DNA of 64,000 nt, taken from NCBI RefSeq assembly GCF_026343335.1, contig NZ_JAPELX010000001.1, positions 4,960,001-5,024,000 of the forward strand. Direction: 5' to 3'. Each line of letters begins with the position of its first letter. The first letter of the stretch is position 1. The position numbers and the translations under genes are program-made. This document shows, piece after piece, positions 51,176-60,939 of this stretch. The DNA is from Streptomyces sp. NBC_00078. Its GTDB lineage: Bacteria > Actinomycetota > Actinomycetes > Streptomycetales > Streptomycetaceae. The notes beneath the pieces were generated by a model. That model was given only the letters and a program-made list of their open reading frames with translations, did no database searches and was not told where the DNA came from.

Positions 51176-51307
51176 TAGACCCGGACCGCGTAGGCACACA
51201 GCAACTCTCCGCCCACACCTTGCCGTAGACAGATCCGAGGGATCGTGGCCACTGGTAGCCGGTGGGCACGGTGGCCTGCCGGACGGGCACGCAGAGTAGC
51301 CCGCGGG

Positions 51308-53977
51308 CTATGGCTCGCAGTGTGGCGGCCGGGGTCCGGCCAGACGGAGATCCGACAGGACTTGGTGAGCCAGTTCGAAGGGCTGGTTGCGGGGGCCGTG
51401 GGGGACGGAGGTGGCGGATTCGAAGCCGCGCTGTGCGGCGAGGGCTCTGGGGCCTACCAGTCCGGTGAGCCGGTAATGCCGCCAGAGGGCAATCGGCCGG
51501 CGGGCATCGACCACGATGAGGTCGGGCCGACGCCAGACGACCAGCGCCCAGGCTCCCCCGCCGGAGTCCGAGCTCGAGTCGGCCCAGGCCCCGACGAGGG
51601 GCGCATCCTCGGCGGCGCCGACTGCTTCGAGTGCCACCAGCGCGGGGTTGCTGAAGCGGCCGGTGACATGGAGAAGGAGTCGTCCGTGGCGGTGTACGTC
51701 GCGCCCTTTCTCGGCGAGGGACCATACGGCGTCAGCGAGGGGATCGTCCTGTACGACGTCCGACGCGACATCGAGCACGGCGGCCTGGTCGACGGCTGGG
51801 CCGAAGGCTGTGTCGAGCAGCGCCGTGTATTCCGCGACGTACGCGGAGTCCACTGCGGGAAGCAGGTGACCGACTGCCTGGGAGGCTTCGTTGAAGGCGA
51901 GTGTCTCAGGGGTGATCTCGTAGCGTGGGGCGTGGCTTCGGAGCACGGCGAGGGCGACTGCTGCGAGGCTGCCGACCTGCGGCTCGATCCGCTCGGGGAG
52001 ATCGTTTCGGTTCAGTGCGCGAACGGCCCGGGAGAGCAGTGGCAGCCAGTCGGTGTGTGCCGGGGGCCAGGCGCCTGCCGCGACGGTCCACAAGGTCAGC
52101 CGGACGACGAGCATGCGCTCCGGAGGGCCCAGTTGGGGAGCGAGGGCGACGAGGCGCTCCACCCAGCGCCGGTATCTACGGCGGACTTCCTGGTCGGCCT
52201 GCCGGAGGTCGGGCAGGGTGATGGCGTTCGCTTCGGCACCGGCTGCCTCAGGGTCGTGCTCTGCTGCCACGGCCTCGGCGTCGTCATCGTCGAGGGCGGC
52301 TTCGATGTCGTCGGTGAACCGCTCGTCCCAGGAGACGGGCAGCAGGTCCTGAAAGGGCGTGCTGGTGTCGGTGGGCAGTGGGAGCCCCAGCGCGAAGCGA
52401 GTGAGCGGGTGTCCGACGCGTCCGGCGCATTCGTCCAGGTAGCTCTCCCAGCCGTCCTCGTCGCCGTCCAGCGGGGCCGTAGCGACCGCACCGCCAGTGC
52501 TGCTGCTCGCGGATACACCCGCTGGGGTGGGGGTCAGTCCCGTACGGAGGGTTTCCAGGTCGCCCAGGAATCGTTCGGCGAGCCGGGGATCCGCGAACAG
52601 GTCGGGTGGCCGTGTTGTGGGGGTCTGGGACTGGGCCGGAGTCATTCGGCGCAGGGCGCGGTCAGGGTCGACGACGAACACGATGTTGCCGAAGGTTGGT
52701 ACGCCGTCGCTGTCGACTACGACCAGGCGCACACGGCTGCCCGCATCAGCCGGGGCCGTCACCGTCAGCGTGGCCTGTCCGGGCGGGATGTCGGCGATGC
52801 GCTCCCATGCCTCCGGCGGTGCTGCCGCCTGAGACAACTCCAGGTGAGCGGTGTCGGAGAGAGGCCGGGCCACGCTGATCTCCAGGCCGTCCGGTACGCG
52901 TAGGGCACCGAGCAGCAGCGGCCCACTGCTGGCGATGGGGCGGGGAAGGGGCGGGGCCGTGTGCAGCCGGGCGGCGGGCTCGTCGGTGCCATTCGGAAGG
53001 AGGGTGGCGGGAATGGGGGTGATGACGCCGAGTTCGCAGTTGCCGCCCTCGCTCTGGGAAAGCAGCAGGGCCGCGGCGGAGAGGTTCGGGCTGCCGGTCA
53101 GGGCCCACCGCTGCCCCTCGGAGACCCACTCGACGAGTTTCCCGTGGCGGTACCGCTGGTCGTTGTCGCTGATGACACGTCCGTCGTACTCCTTCACCAG
53201 GGCGGCGACCGACGGACCGTCGAGATCGCTGAGCCCGGGCTGGTATGCGAGGGTGAACCGGCTCGGACGGAAGCGTTCGAGCAGCCGCCGAAGTGCCATC
53301 GAGCGCCGGTCGTAGAAGGGTGCGAACACGGCCAGTTCGTCGACGGGCCCCTGCGGCAGCTGATCGATGATCGGCGAATGCAGACTGCTGACGACGCGGA
53401 CCTGTGGCGCCTTGGGTGTCCTCGCGCGGTGGAGCCGGTCCAGCAGTGCTGCGACCCGACCCAGCGCCTGTGGCACTCCGGCGGAGAACCTCACCTTTTC
53501 CGGGAGGTCGCGCAGCCATGCCGACAGCTCCGGAACCGCGGTGGGACTCTGCTCGCCGTCCACCCGCAGAACTGTCCACAGTTCGGCGTTGGCCTGCCAT
53601 CCGGCCAGCGTGGTGTTGCCGGAGCCGAGGGCGATGGTGGCGTGCTCCGGTCCGGCGAGGACCATCAGCTTGGGATGGAACGCGGCACCGTGGGCGTATG
53701 CCAGACCGGCGAGGTAGCTGCGGCCGGCCCGCCGGACGGAGCGGGGATCGTTCCGGGCCATGGAGACATCTCCCGCCACGGTGACGCGTGCGCCGGTGGC
53801 CTGGGTGACGCCGAGGGCGACCTCCTCGAAGAATCCGAGATCGGCGGTGAAGCTGAGGAAGAGTGCTTCTTCCAGGTTTCGCCCGCCCGTGCGCTCCTCG
53901 TCGAGGATGAGGGTCAGCGGAGAGGCGAACGCGGTTGGTGGCTCCACCACGACCGGCGCCGGTGCGGTCTCAGTCAA
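51308..53977 (-). CDS. Phospholipase D-like protein with two HKD motifs, 889 aa
   Basis: An N-terminal PLD-type catalytic region: the first motif is HPKLMVLAGPEHATIALGSG with His101, Lys103 and Asn121; the second is HGKLVEWVSEG with His278, Lys280 and GSPNLS (Asn298). Both halves of a PLD active site are thus in one chain. After about residue 330 comes a beta-rich and then a helical region of unknown function (LTVTAPADAGSRVRLVVVDS, VERLVALAPQLGPPERMLVV). PLD-type nucleases cut DNA or RNA and occur in many defence systems. The TTG start at 53977 overlaps the upstream gene's stop by 8 nt with GGGAGGG upstream. It is the second gene of a two-gene operon. Confidence 0.88.
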   Translation of the reverse strand: MTETAPAPVVVEPPTAFASPLTLILDEERTGGRNLEEALFLSFTADLGFFEEVALGVTQATGARVTVAGDVSMARNDPRSVRRAGRSYLAGLAYAHGAAFHPKLMVLAGPEHATIALGSGNTTLAGWQANAELWTVLRVDGEQSPTAVPELSAWLRDLPEKVRFSAGVPQALGRVAALLDRLHRARTPKAPQVRVVSSLHSPIIDQLPQGPVDELAVFAPFYDRRSMALRRLLERFRPSRFTLAYQPGLSDLDGPSVAALVKEYDGRVISDNDQRYRHGKLVEWVSEGQRWALTGSPNLSAAALLLSQSEGGNCELGVITPIPATLLPNGTDEPAARLHTAPPLPRPIASSGPLLLGALRVPDGLEISVARPLSDTAHLELSQAAAPPEAWERIADIPPGQATLTVTAPADAGSRVRLVVVDSDGVPTFGNIVFVVDPDRALRRMTPAQSQTPTTRPPDLFADPRLAERFLGDLETLRTGLTPTPAGVSASSSTGGAVATAPLDGDEDGWESYLDECAGRVGHPLTRFALGLPLPTDTSTPFQDLLPVSWDERFTDDIEAALDDDDAEAVAAEHDPEAAGAEANAITLPDLRQADQEVRRRYRRWVERLVALAPQLGPPERMLVVRLTLWTVAAGAWPPAHTDWLPLLSRAVRALNRNDLPERIEPQVGSLAAVALAVLRSHAPRYEITPETLAFNEASQAVGHLLPAVDSAYVAEYTALLDTAFGPAVDQAAVLDVASDVVQDDPLADAVWSLAEKGRDVHRHGRLLLHVTGRFSNPALVALEAVGAAEDAPLVGAWADSSSDSGGGAWALVVWRRPDLIVVDARRPIALWRHYRLTGLVGPRALAAQRGFESATSVPHGPRNQPFELAHQVLSDLRLAGPRPPHCEP

Positions 53978-55664
53978 CGAGAGCCCTCCCGCTACTGGTC
54001 ACTGACCAGTGCTGGTCTTGGTAGTGCAGTACGCCGCAGGTGGCCAGGACGGTCCCGAGCTGGTCCAGCCGTAGCCCGACGTCACCGCGCCCCTCCTGGC
54101 TTGTCCGGTACAGCAGTCCGCCCCGTTCGTGTAGCCGGGTTGGTAACCACAGCGTGCCGTCAGCACGTCGGCGGGCCTTGGCCAGCGCGATCCGCTGCGA
54201 CCGTGCCACCAGGTCGTAGGTGAGTCGGCGGGCGACATCGCGCAGTTTCATGGGCCGCGCTTCGTCAAGCCGCCGCTGAACCCATTCCGGGCTGAGCTCG
54301 ACTCCGCGCTGGCCGAGGAACGCGTCCCGGACCCGACCGGTGAGTTCGTCCACCCGACGGGCATTGGTGGCGAGCACCCGCAGTTCGGCGAGGGGCAAGG
54401 GATCACCCGCCCACCTCAGGTCGTGCTCGGCGGGCAACGGCGCTCCGGTCGTGTTCTGCGTCGCGGGAAGGGAGGACAGGAAGGCGTCCACCGTCATGTC
54501 GGGAAGCTCCGCGGCGAAGCGGTCGGACACTTCCTCGATCGGCACCAGCCCGTCGACCTGCTCCACGAGCCAGGACCACAGGCGGCGCCACGCTCCGACG
54601 GAGTAGTTCCGCAGCACCACTCCGCGCCAGGCACCGGCCGCGTCGATGCCGCTGGTCACGGGATCGGTGGTCAGGAAGTCGCCGAAAGCGAGCACATGGC
54701 CGATGTCGCGGGTGAAATTTCGGACGGGATGTGTGGCGACCACACGAGCCAGAAGCTGAATCGTCTGGCGGCGCGTTGCCGAGCGGGAGCCTGCTTCGGC
54801 CGGTCCACCGGGCTCGCACATGAGGTTCGCCAGCCATTCCCCATCAGGATGCTCACTGCCCGCGCATACGCACAGCCGGTCCCCGAAGGAGGCGAGATCA
54901 TCCACGTTCAGCGTGTCCTCGGCGGCCAGTTCGAGCAGCGCGCCCAGTCCCGCTCGTAGTGCCGCGGTCTCCAACCGCGGTCCGGGAACCGGCATGGGGC
55001 CCGCACCGAGGATGCCGAGCGCGACCTCGGATCCGGCGTACGGTGCCCAGAACCCCCATGAGTTGCCCACGTACCCGTCCTTGCCCGGGACCTCGGCTTC
55101 GGACATGGTGACCGTCCCGGAGTGCAGCCGCCGGGCAAGGGCATCGACCCCATGAGCACGCGGCAGCCAGTCCAGAGCCTGCGGATGATGCGCGAACGAC
55201 ACGGCGGCCAAGGCCACTTCCGCGCGGCGCAGCAGAGTCTGGGCGGCCGGGACCGTCAGGTTTTCCCCGTCGGCTTGCGCCGCGATCAGCCCGTGTAGTG
55301 CGTAGTAACGCCCGTGCGGCGTCTGCGTGGTCACCCCGGGGACCAGGTGATCGACCATGCGCGCCACATGCCGCTCCACCGAGAGCGGATAACGGCCCGC
55401 GGCGACGTCCAGTCCGGGGCGGCTCCAGCCGGGTCCGTCCACGAGCTCCGGTGTCTGCCCCTTCTCGCCGACGGCGGCCATGCGCTCAACCATCGGACCG
55501 AGAGCGGTTGAACACCGCTGGCCGGTAGGTGCGCCGTGCAGTGAACCCTTTTCGGCAAGACGGACCGCGGCTGTGCTCGACCATTTCCCGCTGCCACCCC
55601 CCTCAGTGCTGTTCAGTCGGGAAACTGATCCGTCATTCTGGCGCATCTCTCGGGGGAGTGGCAC
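53970..55664 (-). CDS. Uncharacterised partner of the PLD-like protein, up to 564 aa
   Basis: A long soluble protein: GRYPLSVERHVARMVDHLVP, GLIAAQADGENLTVPAAQTL, then helical stretches (LGALLELAAEDTLNVDDLAS, LLARVVATHPVRNFTRDIGH, LWSWLVEQVDGLVPIEEV) and a C-terminal winged-helix-like end (PMKLRDVARRLTYDLVARSQ, LGTVLATCGVLHYQDQHWSV). No known motif; no membrane helix. It may be a DNA-binding or scaffold subunit. The start at 55664 is uncertain; ATG 55646 and ATG 55493 are alternatives. The stop overlaps the PLD start, so the pair is translated together. Confidence 0.75.
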   Translation of the reverse strand: MPLPREMRQNDGSVSRLNSTEGGGSGKWSSTAAVRLAEKGSLHGAPTGQRCSTALGPMVERMAAVGEKGQTPELVDGPGWSRPGLDVAAGRYPLSVERHVARMVDHLVPGVTTQTPHGRYYALHGLIAAQADGENLTVPAAQTLLRRAEVALAAVSFAHHPQALDWLPRAHGVDALARRLHSGTVTMSEAEVPGKDGYVGNSWGFWAPYAGSEVALGILGAGPMPVPGPRLETAALRAGLGALLELAAEDTLNVDDLASFGDRLCVCAGSEHPDGEWLANLMCEPGGPAEAGSRSATRRQTIQLLARVVATHPVRNFTRDIGHVLAFGDFLTTDPVTSGIDAAGAWRGVVLRNYSVGAWRRLWSWLVEQVDGLVPIEEVSDRFAAELPDMTVDAFLSSLPATQNTTGAPLPAEHDLRWAGDPLPLAELRVLATNARRVDELTGRVRDAFLGQRGVELSPEWVQRRLDEARPMKLRDVARRLTYDLVARSQRIALAKARRRADGTLWLPTRLHERGGLLYRTSQEGRGDVGLRLDQLGTVLATCGVLHYQDQHWSVTSSGRALVD

Positions 55665-55726
55665 TTCGGATGTGAATCACCCAGCTGGTCGAGACAGCTC
55701 GATGGGGCGAATCTGCATCCAGGTAC

Positions 55727-55744
55727 TGATAACCACCATTATCA
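55727..55744. promoter_or_regulatory. Inverted repeat between divergent defence operons
   Basis: TGATAA-CCACCA-TTATCA, an exact 6-bp inverted repeat in the 210-nt divergent region of the PLD operon and the type I operon. AT-rich compared with its surroundings; candidate operator for the HTH protein encoded at 55875. Confidence 0.45.
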
Positions 55745-55874
55745 AATGAAGCTGCACTCGCGTTGCCGGGGTCGGCGTATCGTCTTGTGGCGTCGGGCGG
55801 GAATCCGCTGCAAGCGGAGCCGTGACGTGAGACGAGGCCCAGCCTGGTTGCCGAAGCGGCTGATGCGACGATAG

Positions 55875-58073
55875 ATGAGCGGGGGAGGGATGCGCACAGT
55901 GGTCACTGGTCTGCCGGACCCAGCACTTCGCTTCCCAGGGCCGCTGCCCCTCCTGGTGTCGATGTCTGACATCGCGACGTTCGCCCGGGTGAAGCGCCCT
56001 GTCGTGTCCACCTGGCGCCGACGCCACTCGGACTTCCCCGCCGCCATGTCCGAGAACTCGGGACGGCCGTTGTTCGACGGCGTGCAGGTGACCGACTGGC
56101 TGATCGCCTCCGGCCTTGGCAACGCCGCCCCGCAGGAGCTCCGATCCGAGCTGGCCCTTTTCGGCATCATCGCGCTGCGGGACCGTTTCACGCCGTGGCA
56201 GCTGGTCGAGACGCTGGGCAGCTTGCTGTGCCTGCGCCGGCTCGACGGCCGCCCACTGGCCGACAATGCGAACGTCTCCCCAACCTCCCCGCCCGACGCC
56301 GAAGCCGACGAGGTCCTCTGGTCCGCGCTGCTGCGCCGAGCCGAACGGATCGACGCGGAGGACGATTTCGTACTCCGCGAGCTTCGCTCGATCGACGCCA
56401 CGGCGGCCCCGCTCGCCCGCCTCGCCGAAGACCTGGTCGAATCCGCCTACGACGAGCGCGGCGCGTACGAGTGGCTGCTCGCAGCCCGCTCCCGGCTCGG
56501 GCTGGACTCCCTCGCCGCCGACGCTGTCACCCCGGAGCTGCGGAGCCTGCTCACCCAGCTCACCGACCTCCGCGTCCGCCTTGAGCGAGGCGAGTCCCTC
56601 ACCCTCGCCGACCCGCACGCCCGCGCCGGCGACCTGCTCGCCGCGCTCCTCGACGACACGGAGGACCGCGACCGCGTCACCGTCCTCGCCGCCGACCCCG
56701 ACGACCGGCTCACCCGCATCACCCGCCGCCGCTTCCTGCTGGCGGGCGTAAGCGAACTCGACCTGGACGTGCAGACCGGCTCCGACCTGGAGGAACGCTT
56801 CGCGGACCCGGACATCGTCGTCACCCAGCTCCCGTATCGCCCGGGCGAGGACCGCTCGGTACTCGCCGCCCTGACGGAGCTCGAACGCGTCGCCTACCTC
56901 CTCCGCCCCGGCTGCACAGCCCTCGTCCTCGGACCGGCCGACGCGCTCGTCGACGAACTGAAGAGCACCGAGGCCGCCCAGCTCCGCTCGGCCCTCCTGC
57001 GCGAGAACATCGTCGAGTCGGTCATCGCGCTTCCCGGCGGGGTCCTGCCCTTCCGCCCCGGCTACCGTCCCGCGCTGTGGACGCTCACACGCGGTCCCGT
57101 CCGGGAGGCGGAGGGCATGGTCTTACTGGCCGACATCAGCTCGGAACAGCTCACGCCGGCTGTGCGCATGCGACTCGCCGAGGACGTCCTCCTCTGGCGG
57201 GCAGAAGGCTTCCGAGGACTCGACGGTCACGACCCGCGCTACGGCCGTGTGGTCCCCGTCGCCGACCTGGACCGGGCCTTCGGCGGTCCCCTGACCCCAC
57301 CTGCGCCGCCCGCCTCCGCGATCTGGTCCGACAAGGTCACCGAACGCCCCGCCCTGATCGCCGAGGCTGAGGCCCGTCTGGAGCGCGCGACGGCGGACAC
57401 TCGCGCGTACGAGGACGAGCGAGGCCCTTACCGAGGGGCCGTAATGCGCAGGGTCGGTCGCCTGCCCAGGCGTACCACCCTCGGCAAGCTGATCAACGCA
57501 CGCAGGGTGACACGCCTCCCCGGTCACCGTATCGACGAGAAGCAGCTCACCCGAGACGGCCACCACACCGTCCTGGGTCCCGAGGAGATTACCGGCGAAC
57601 GACCCGTGGGTGACCGCCGCATCGACCGTCTGCTGCTGGCGACGGCGTACGAACGGGTGGCGCTCACCGAGCCCGGTGACGTCGTCTACACCCTCGCCCC
57701 CCGCCTCGGCGTGTACGTCGACCACGACGGCTTCTCGGTCGTCGCGTTCCCGGCCCGCGTCCTTCGCGTCAACGCCGACGCCACCCGCCCGCTCACCCCC
57801 CGGGTCCTCGCGGCCCTGCTCGGCGCGGCCCGTGGCACCGCCCGCAGCCCCAGCGCAGTGCGCGCCGCCCGCCGTATTGAGGAGTACCAGCTCCCTGACT
57901 TGGACCCGGACGAGGTGCTGCGCTTCGACGCCCTGTTGGCCGAGACCGAACGCCGGGAACGCCTGCTGCGCGCCCAGGCTGACGCCCTTGCCGAGGCTCG
58001 CCACCTGACGATCGCGGGCTTGGCCGATGGCACCCTCACCCTCGGCGAAACCCGAACCAGCAACCGTACGTAA
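55875..58073 (+). CDS. HTH protein with a degenerate N6-adenine-methyltransferase domain, 732 aa
   Basis: The first 80 residues form an HTH (SMSDIATFARVKRPVVSTWR, FPAAMSENSGRPLFDGVQV), as in DNA-binding proteins that read a small recognition site. Residues 80-400 follow an HsdM/N6-MTase plan, but the SAM motif DPACGSG is DPHARAGDLLAALL (246-259) and the catalytic NPPF is TQLPY (317-321), so methylation is very unlikely. The C-terminal 350 residues (LARVEDGxxxxx-like LGKLINARRVTRLPGHRI, EEYQLPDLDPDEVLRFDALL) resemble a specificity-type or helical spacer region. It precedes hsdM by 41 nt. A regulatory or specificity role is inferred. Confidence 0.83.
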   Translation: MSGGGMRTVVTGLPDPALRFPGPLPLLVSMSDIATFARVKRPVVSTWRRRHSDFPAAMSENSGRPLFDGVQVTDWLIASGLGNAAPQELRSELALFGIIALRDRFTPWQLVETLGSLLCLRRLDGRPLADNANVSPTSPPDAEADEVLWSALLRRAERIDAEDDFVLRELRSIDATAAPLARLAEDLVESAYDERGAYEWLLAARSRLGLDSLAADAVTPELRSLLTQLTDLRVRLERGESLTLADPHARAGDLLAALLDDTEDRDRVTVLAADPDDRLTRITRRRFLLAGVSELDLDVQTGSDLEERFADPDIVVTQLPYRPGEDRSVLAALTELERVAYLLRPGCTALVLGPADALVDELKSTEAAQLRSALLRENIVESVIALPGGVLPFRPGYRPALWTLTRGPVREAEGMVLLADISSEQLTPAVRMRLAEDVLLWRAEGFRGLDGHDPRYGRVVPVADLDRAFGGPLTPPAPPASAIWSDKVTERPALIAEAEARLERATADTRAYEDERGPYRGAVMRRVGRLPRRTTLGKLINARRVTRLPGHRIDEKQLTRDGHHTVLGPEEITGERPVGDRRIDRLLLATAYERVALTEPGDVVYTLAPRLGVYVDHDGFSVVAFPARVLRVNADATRPLTPRVLAALLGAARGTARSPSAVRAARRIEEYQLPDLDPDEVLRFDALLAETERRERLLRAQADALAEARHLTIAGLADGTLTLGETRTSNRT

Positions 58074-58114
58074 CCCATCCACACCCACCCACTGACGAGT
58101 CGGAAGAAGGAACG

Positions 58115-59752
58115 ATGCCTCCCCGCAAGCGAGCCGCGGCAGCCGCCGGACAGGGCGAACTGCTCAGTGTCTCCAGCACCAAGGAGATCCAGGACATCCT
58201 GTGGAAGGCCGCGGACAAGCTCCGCGGCTCCATGGACGCCGCCCAGTACAAGGAGTTCGTGCTCGGCTTGGTCTTCCTGAAGTACGTCTCCGATGCCTTC
58301 ACCGAACGCCGCGAGGAGTTGGCCGCCGATCCCGAGCTGGCCCAGATCCCCGAGCACCGCCGGGCGGCCTTCCTTGAGGAGAAGGACGAGTACACGGAGA
58401 AGAACGTCTTCTGGGTGCCCCCGACCGCCCGCTGGGACCACATCTCCGAGAACGCGGCCAGCGCGGAGGGCGGTGTCGGCGCGCTCCTGGACACGGCCAT
58501 GGACGAGGTGATGAAGGCCAACAAGACCCTCACCGGTGTCCTCCCGAAGATCTTCAACCGCGACAACGTCGACCAGAAGCGCCTGAAGGAACTCGTCGAC
58601 CTCATCAGCGACGCGCGCTTCACGGGGCATGGCGACCGCCCGGCACAGGATGTGCTGGGCGAGACGTACGAGTACTTCCTTGGTCGCTTCGCGAGGGCAG
58701 AGGGCAAGCTCGCCGGCGAGTTCTACACCCCGGCAAGCGTGGTCCGCCTGATCGTCGAGGTGCTGGAGCCGTACGAGGGGCGGGTGTACGACCCGGCGTG
58801 CGGCTCGGGTGGCATGTTCGTGCAGAGCGGCAAGTTCGTCGCGAAGCGGCGCGGCAAGGACCATACGCACGACATCGCGGTGTACGGCCAGGAGGCCAAC
58901 GAGCGCACCTGGCGCCTGGCCAAGATGAACCTTGCCATCCACGGCATGGACCCCAAGGGCGTCGGCGACCGCTGGGCGGACACGTTCGCGGACGACAAGT
59001 TGCCTGATTTGAAGGCCGACTTCGTGATGGCCAACCCGCCGTTCAACATGTCCGACTGGGCACGGAAGACGGACGACAGGCGGTGGCGGTACGGGGTTCC
59101 GCCACAGTCGAACGCGAACTACGCCTGGCTCCAGCACATCGTCTCCAAGCTGGGGGACAGGGGCAGCGCGGGCGTGGTCCTGTCCAACGGCTCGATGTCC
59201 TCAAAGCAGTCCGGCGAGGGCGAGATCCGCGCGGCGATGGTCGAGGCGGACTTGGTCTCCTGCATGATCGCGCTGCCGGGCAACTTGTTCCGTACGACGG
59301 CGATCCCGGCCTGCCTGTGGTTCCTGACAAAGGACAAGTCGCCGCAGGGCGCGAAGGCGCTGGAGGACCGGCGGAGCCGGGTGCTGTTCATCGACGCGCG
59401 TGCGATGGGCACGATGGTCGACCGCACGGAGCGGGTCCTCACGGAGGAGGACCTGGAGAAGATCTCCGACACGTATCACGCGTGGCGGGGCACGAAGTCG
59501 GCGAGGGACAAGGGCCTTACATACGAGGACGTGCCGGGGTACTGCTACAGCGCGACGCTGGAGGAGATCGAGAAGCACGACCATGTGCTGACGCCGGGGC
59601 GGTATGTGGGGGCGACGGAGGTCGAGGAGGACCCGGACGCGGAGCCGGTGGGGGAGCGGATCGCTCGGCTGACGAAGGAACTGTTCGAACAGCTGGACGA
59701 GTCGGCTCGGCTGGATGTGGTGGTGCGGGAGCAGCTGGGGAGGTTGAGTTGA
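58115..59752 (+). CDS. hsdM: Type I restriction-modification methyltransferase subunit
   Basis: A 545-residue N6-adenine methyltransferase: the N-terminal helical HsdM_N part (DILWKAADKLRGSMDAAQYK), FYTPASVVRLIVEVLEP, SAM-binding DPACGSGGMF (226-235), catalytic NPPFNMSDW (307-315) and the C-terminal region FLTKDKSPQG. It methylates one adenine per strand of a bipartite site when joined to HsdS. It follows the dead-methyltransferase gene and overlaps hsdS (TTGA), so the operon is coupled. Confidence 0.96.
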   Translation: MPPRKRAAAAAGQGELLSVSSTKEIQDILWKAADKLRGSMDAAQYKEFVLGLVFLKYVSDAFTERREELAADPELAQIPEHRRAAFLEEKDEYTEKNVFWVPPTARWDHISENAASAEGGVGALLDTAMDEVMKANKTLTGVLPKIFNRDNVDQKRLKELVDLISDARFTGHGDRPAQDVLGETYEYFLGRFARAEGKLAGEFYTPASVVRLIVEVLEPYEGRVYDPACGSGGMFVQSGKFVAKRRGKDHTHDIAVYGQEANERTWRLAKMNLAIHGMDPKGVGDRWADTFADDKLPDLKADFVMANPPFNMSDWARKTDDRRWRYGVPPQSNANYAWLQHIVSKLGDRGSAGVVLSNGSMSSKQSGEGEIRAAMVEADLVSCMIALPGNLFRTTAIPACLWFLTKDKSPQGAKALEDRRSRVLFIDARAMGTMVDRTERVLTEEDLEKISDTYHAWRGTKSARDKGLTYEDVPGYCYSATLEEIEKHDHVLTPGRYVGATEVEEDPDAEPVGERIARLTKELFEQLDESARLDVVVREQLGRLS

Positions 59753-60939
59753 ACAACTGGGATACCAAGACGATCGGACAGCTCGGACGCGTCGTCACAG
59801 GGACGACACCGCGGACAGGTGACAACAACGCATGGGGAGACCAGGTTGACTTTGTCACCCCCACGGAGATGAGCTACTCAGACCGTGAGCCTTCTGGATG
59901 CAGACGACTCTCCGAAGATGGTCTAGCTACGATGCGACGAAGGCTCGTACCCGCTGGATCTGTACTGTTCGCCTGTATCGGCTTCTCAACCGGAAAAGTT
60001 GCATGTGTCTCGCGGCCTGCTGTCACGAATCAGCAAATTAATGCACTGATCCCCGATCTGTCTGTCGTTGATCCAGGCTTCGCTTACTATATGTTGCGAT
60101 ATCGGGCAGTGGATATTCGGAGAATTGCCAGCGGTTCAACAACGCCGATCGTGAATAAATCCACATTCGAAGCGTTCATTGTGTCTGTCCCCGGCATGTC
60201 GGAGCAGGCAGAAATCGCTGAGGTCCTTGGAGTGCTGGACGATAAGATCGCGGTCAACAAGAAAATTGCGGCCACAGCCCTTGAGCTTGCGGACACACAA
60301 TTTGCCAGTGCTGCGAGAGGGGTGGACTTCGGTCCCGACACGTTCGGTTCGATGGCGACGGTTGCCGGTGGTGGAACGCCCAGTACGACGACAGAGGAAT
60401 ACTGGGGCGGAGGGATCGCTTGGACCACTCCAACGGACGTAACCGCATTGTCCGCGCCATATCTGTTTGAAACTGGCAGGACCGTAACAGGTGGGGGACT
60501 AGAAAGCTGTGCATCGCAACTCTATCCGGCGCAGTCCATCTTCATGACCTCCCGTGCAACCATTGGGGCTTTTGCTCTGCCTCAGATTCCCGCTGCGGTG
60601 AACCAGGGCTTCATCGTCGTCCTGCCGCCGAACGAGGAGCTGCGATGGTGGCTGCTTCATGAAATGCGCTCTCGCGTGGAAGAAATGATCAGTCTGGCTA
60701 ACGGGTCGACCTTCCTCGAGCTGAGTCGTAAAAATTTCAAGGCCATGCCGATCCGCCGGGCGAGTGACCAGAGCATTTCCGATTTTGCGCGGGCTGTTTC
60801 GCCACTGCATCGCAGGGCTGCTCAATCCTCGGCCGAATCGCGCACCCTAGCCACTCTTCGCGACGCCCTCCTCCCTCAACTGATGTCCGGCAAGCTCCGA
60901 GTCCGAGACGCCGAGAAGATCGTGGAGGACGCCGTATGA
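59749..60939 (+). CDS. hsdS: Type I restriction-modification specificity subunit
   Basis: A 396-residue HsdS with two target-recognition domains: TRD1 begins NNWDTKTIGQLGRVVTGTTP, and a conserved helix (ALELADTQFASAARG) separates it from TRD2 (FGSMATVAGGGTPSTTTEEY). A second conserved helix RTLATLRDALLPQLMSGKLR ends it. TTG 59749 with GGGGAGG 5 nt upstream starts it inside the hsdM stop. Base composition is clearly more AT-rich than hsdM or hsdR over about 59800-60800, as expected if TRDs are exchanged between strains. The recognised sequence cannot be read. Confidence 0.93.
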   Translation: MNNWDTKTIGQLGRVVTGTTPRTGDNNAWGDQVDFVTPTEMSYSDREPSGCRRLSEDGLATMRRRLVPAGSVLFACIGFSTGKVACVSRPAVTNQQINALIPDLSVVDPGFAYYMLRYRAVDIRRIASGSTTPIVNKSTFEAFIVSVPGMSEQAEIAEVLGVLDDKIAVNKKIAATALELADTQFASAARGVDFGPDTFGSMATVAGGGTPSTTTEEYWGGGIAWTTPTDVTALSAPYLFETGRTVTGGGLESCASQLYPAQSIFMTSRATIGAFALPQIPAAVNQGFIVVLPPNEELRWWLLHEMRSRVEEMISLANGSTFLELSRKNFKAMPIRRASDQSISDFARAVSPLHRRAAQSSAESRTLATLRDALLPQLMSGKLRVRDAEKIVEDAV

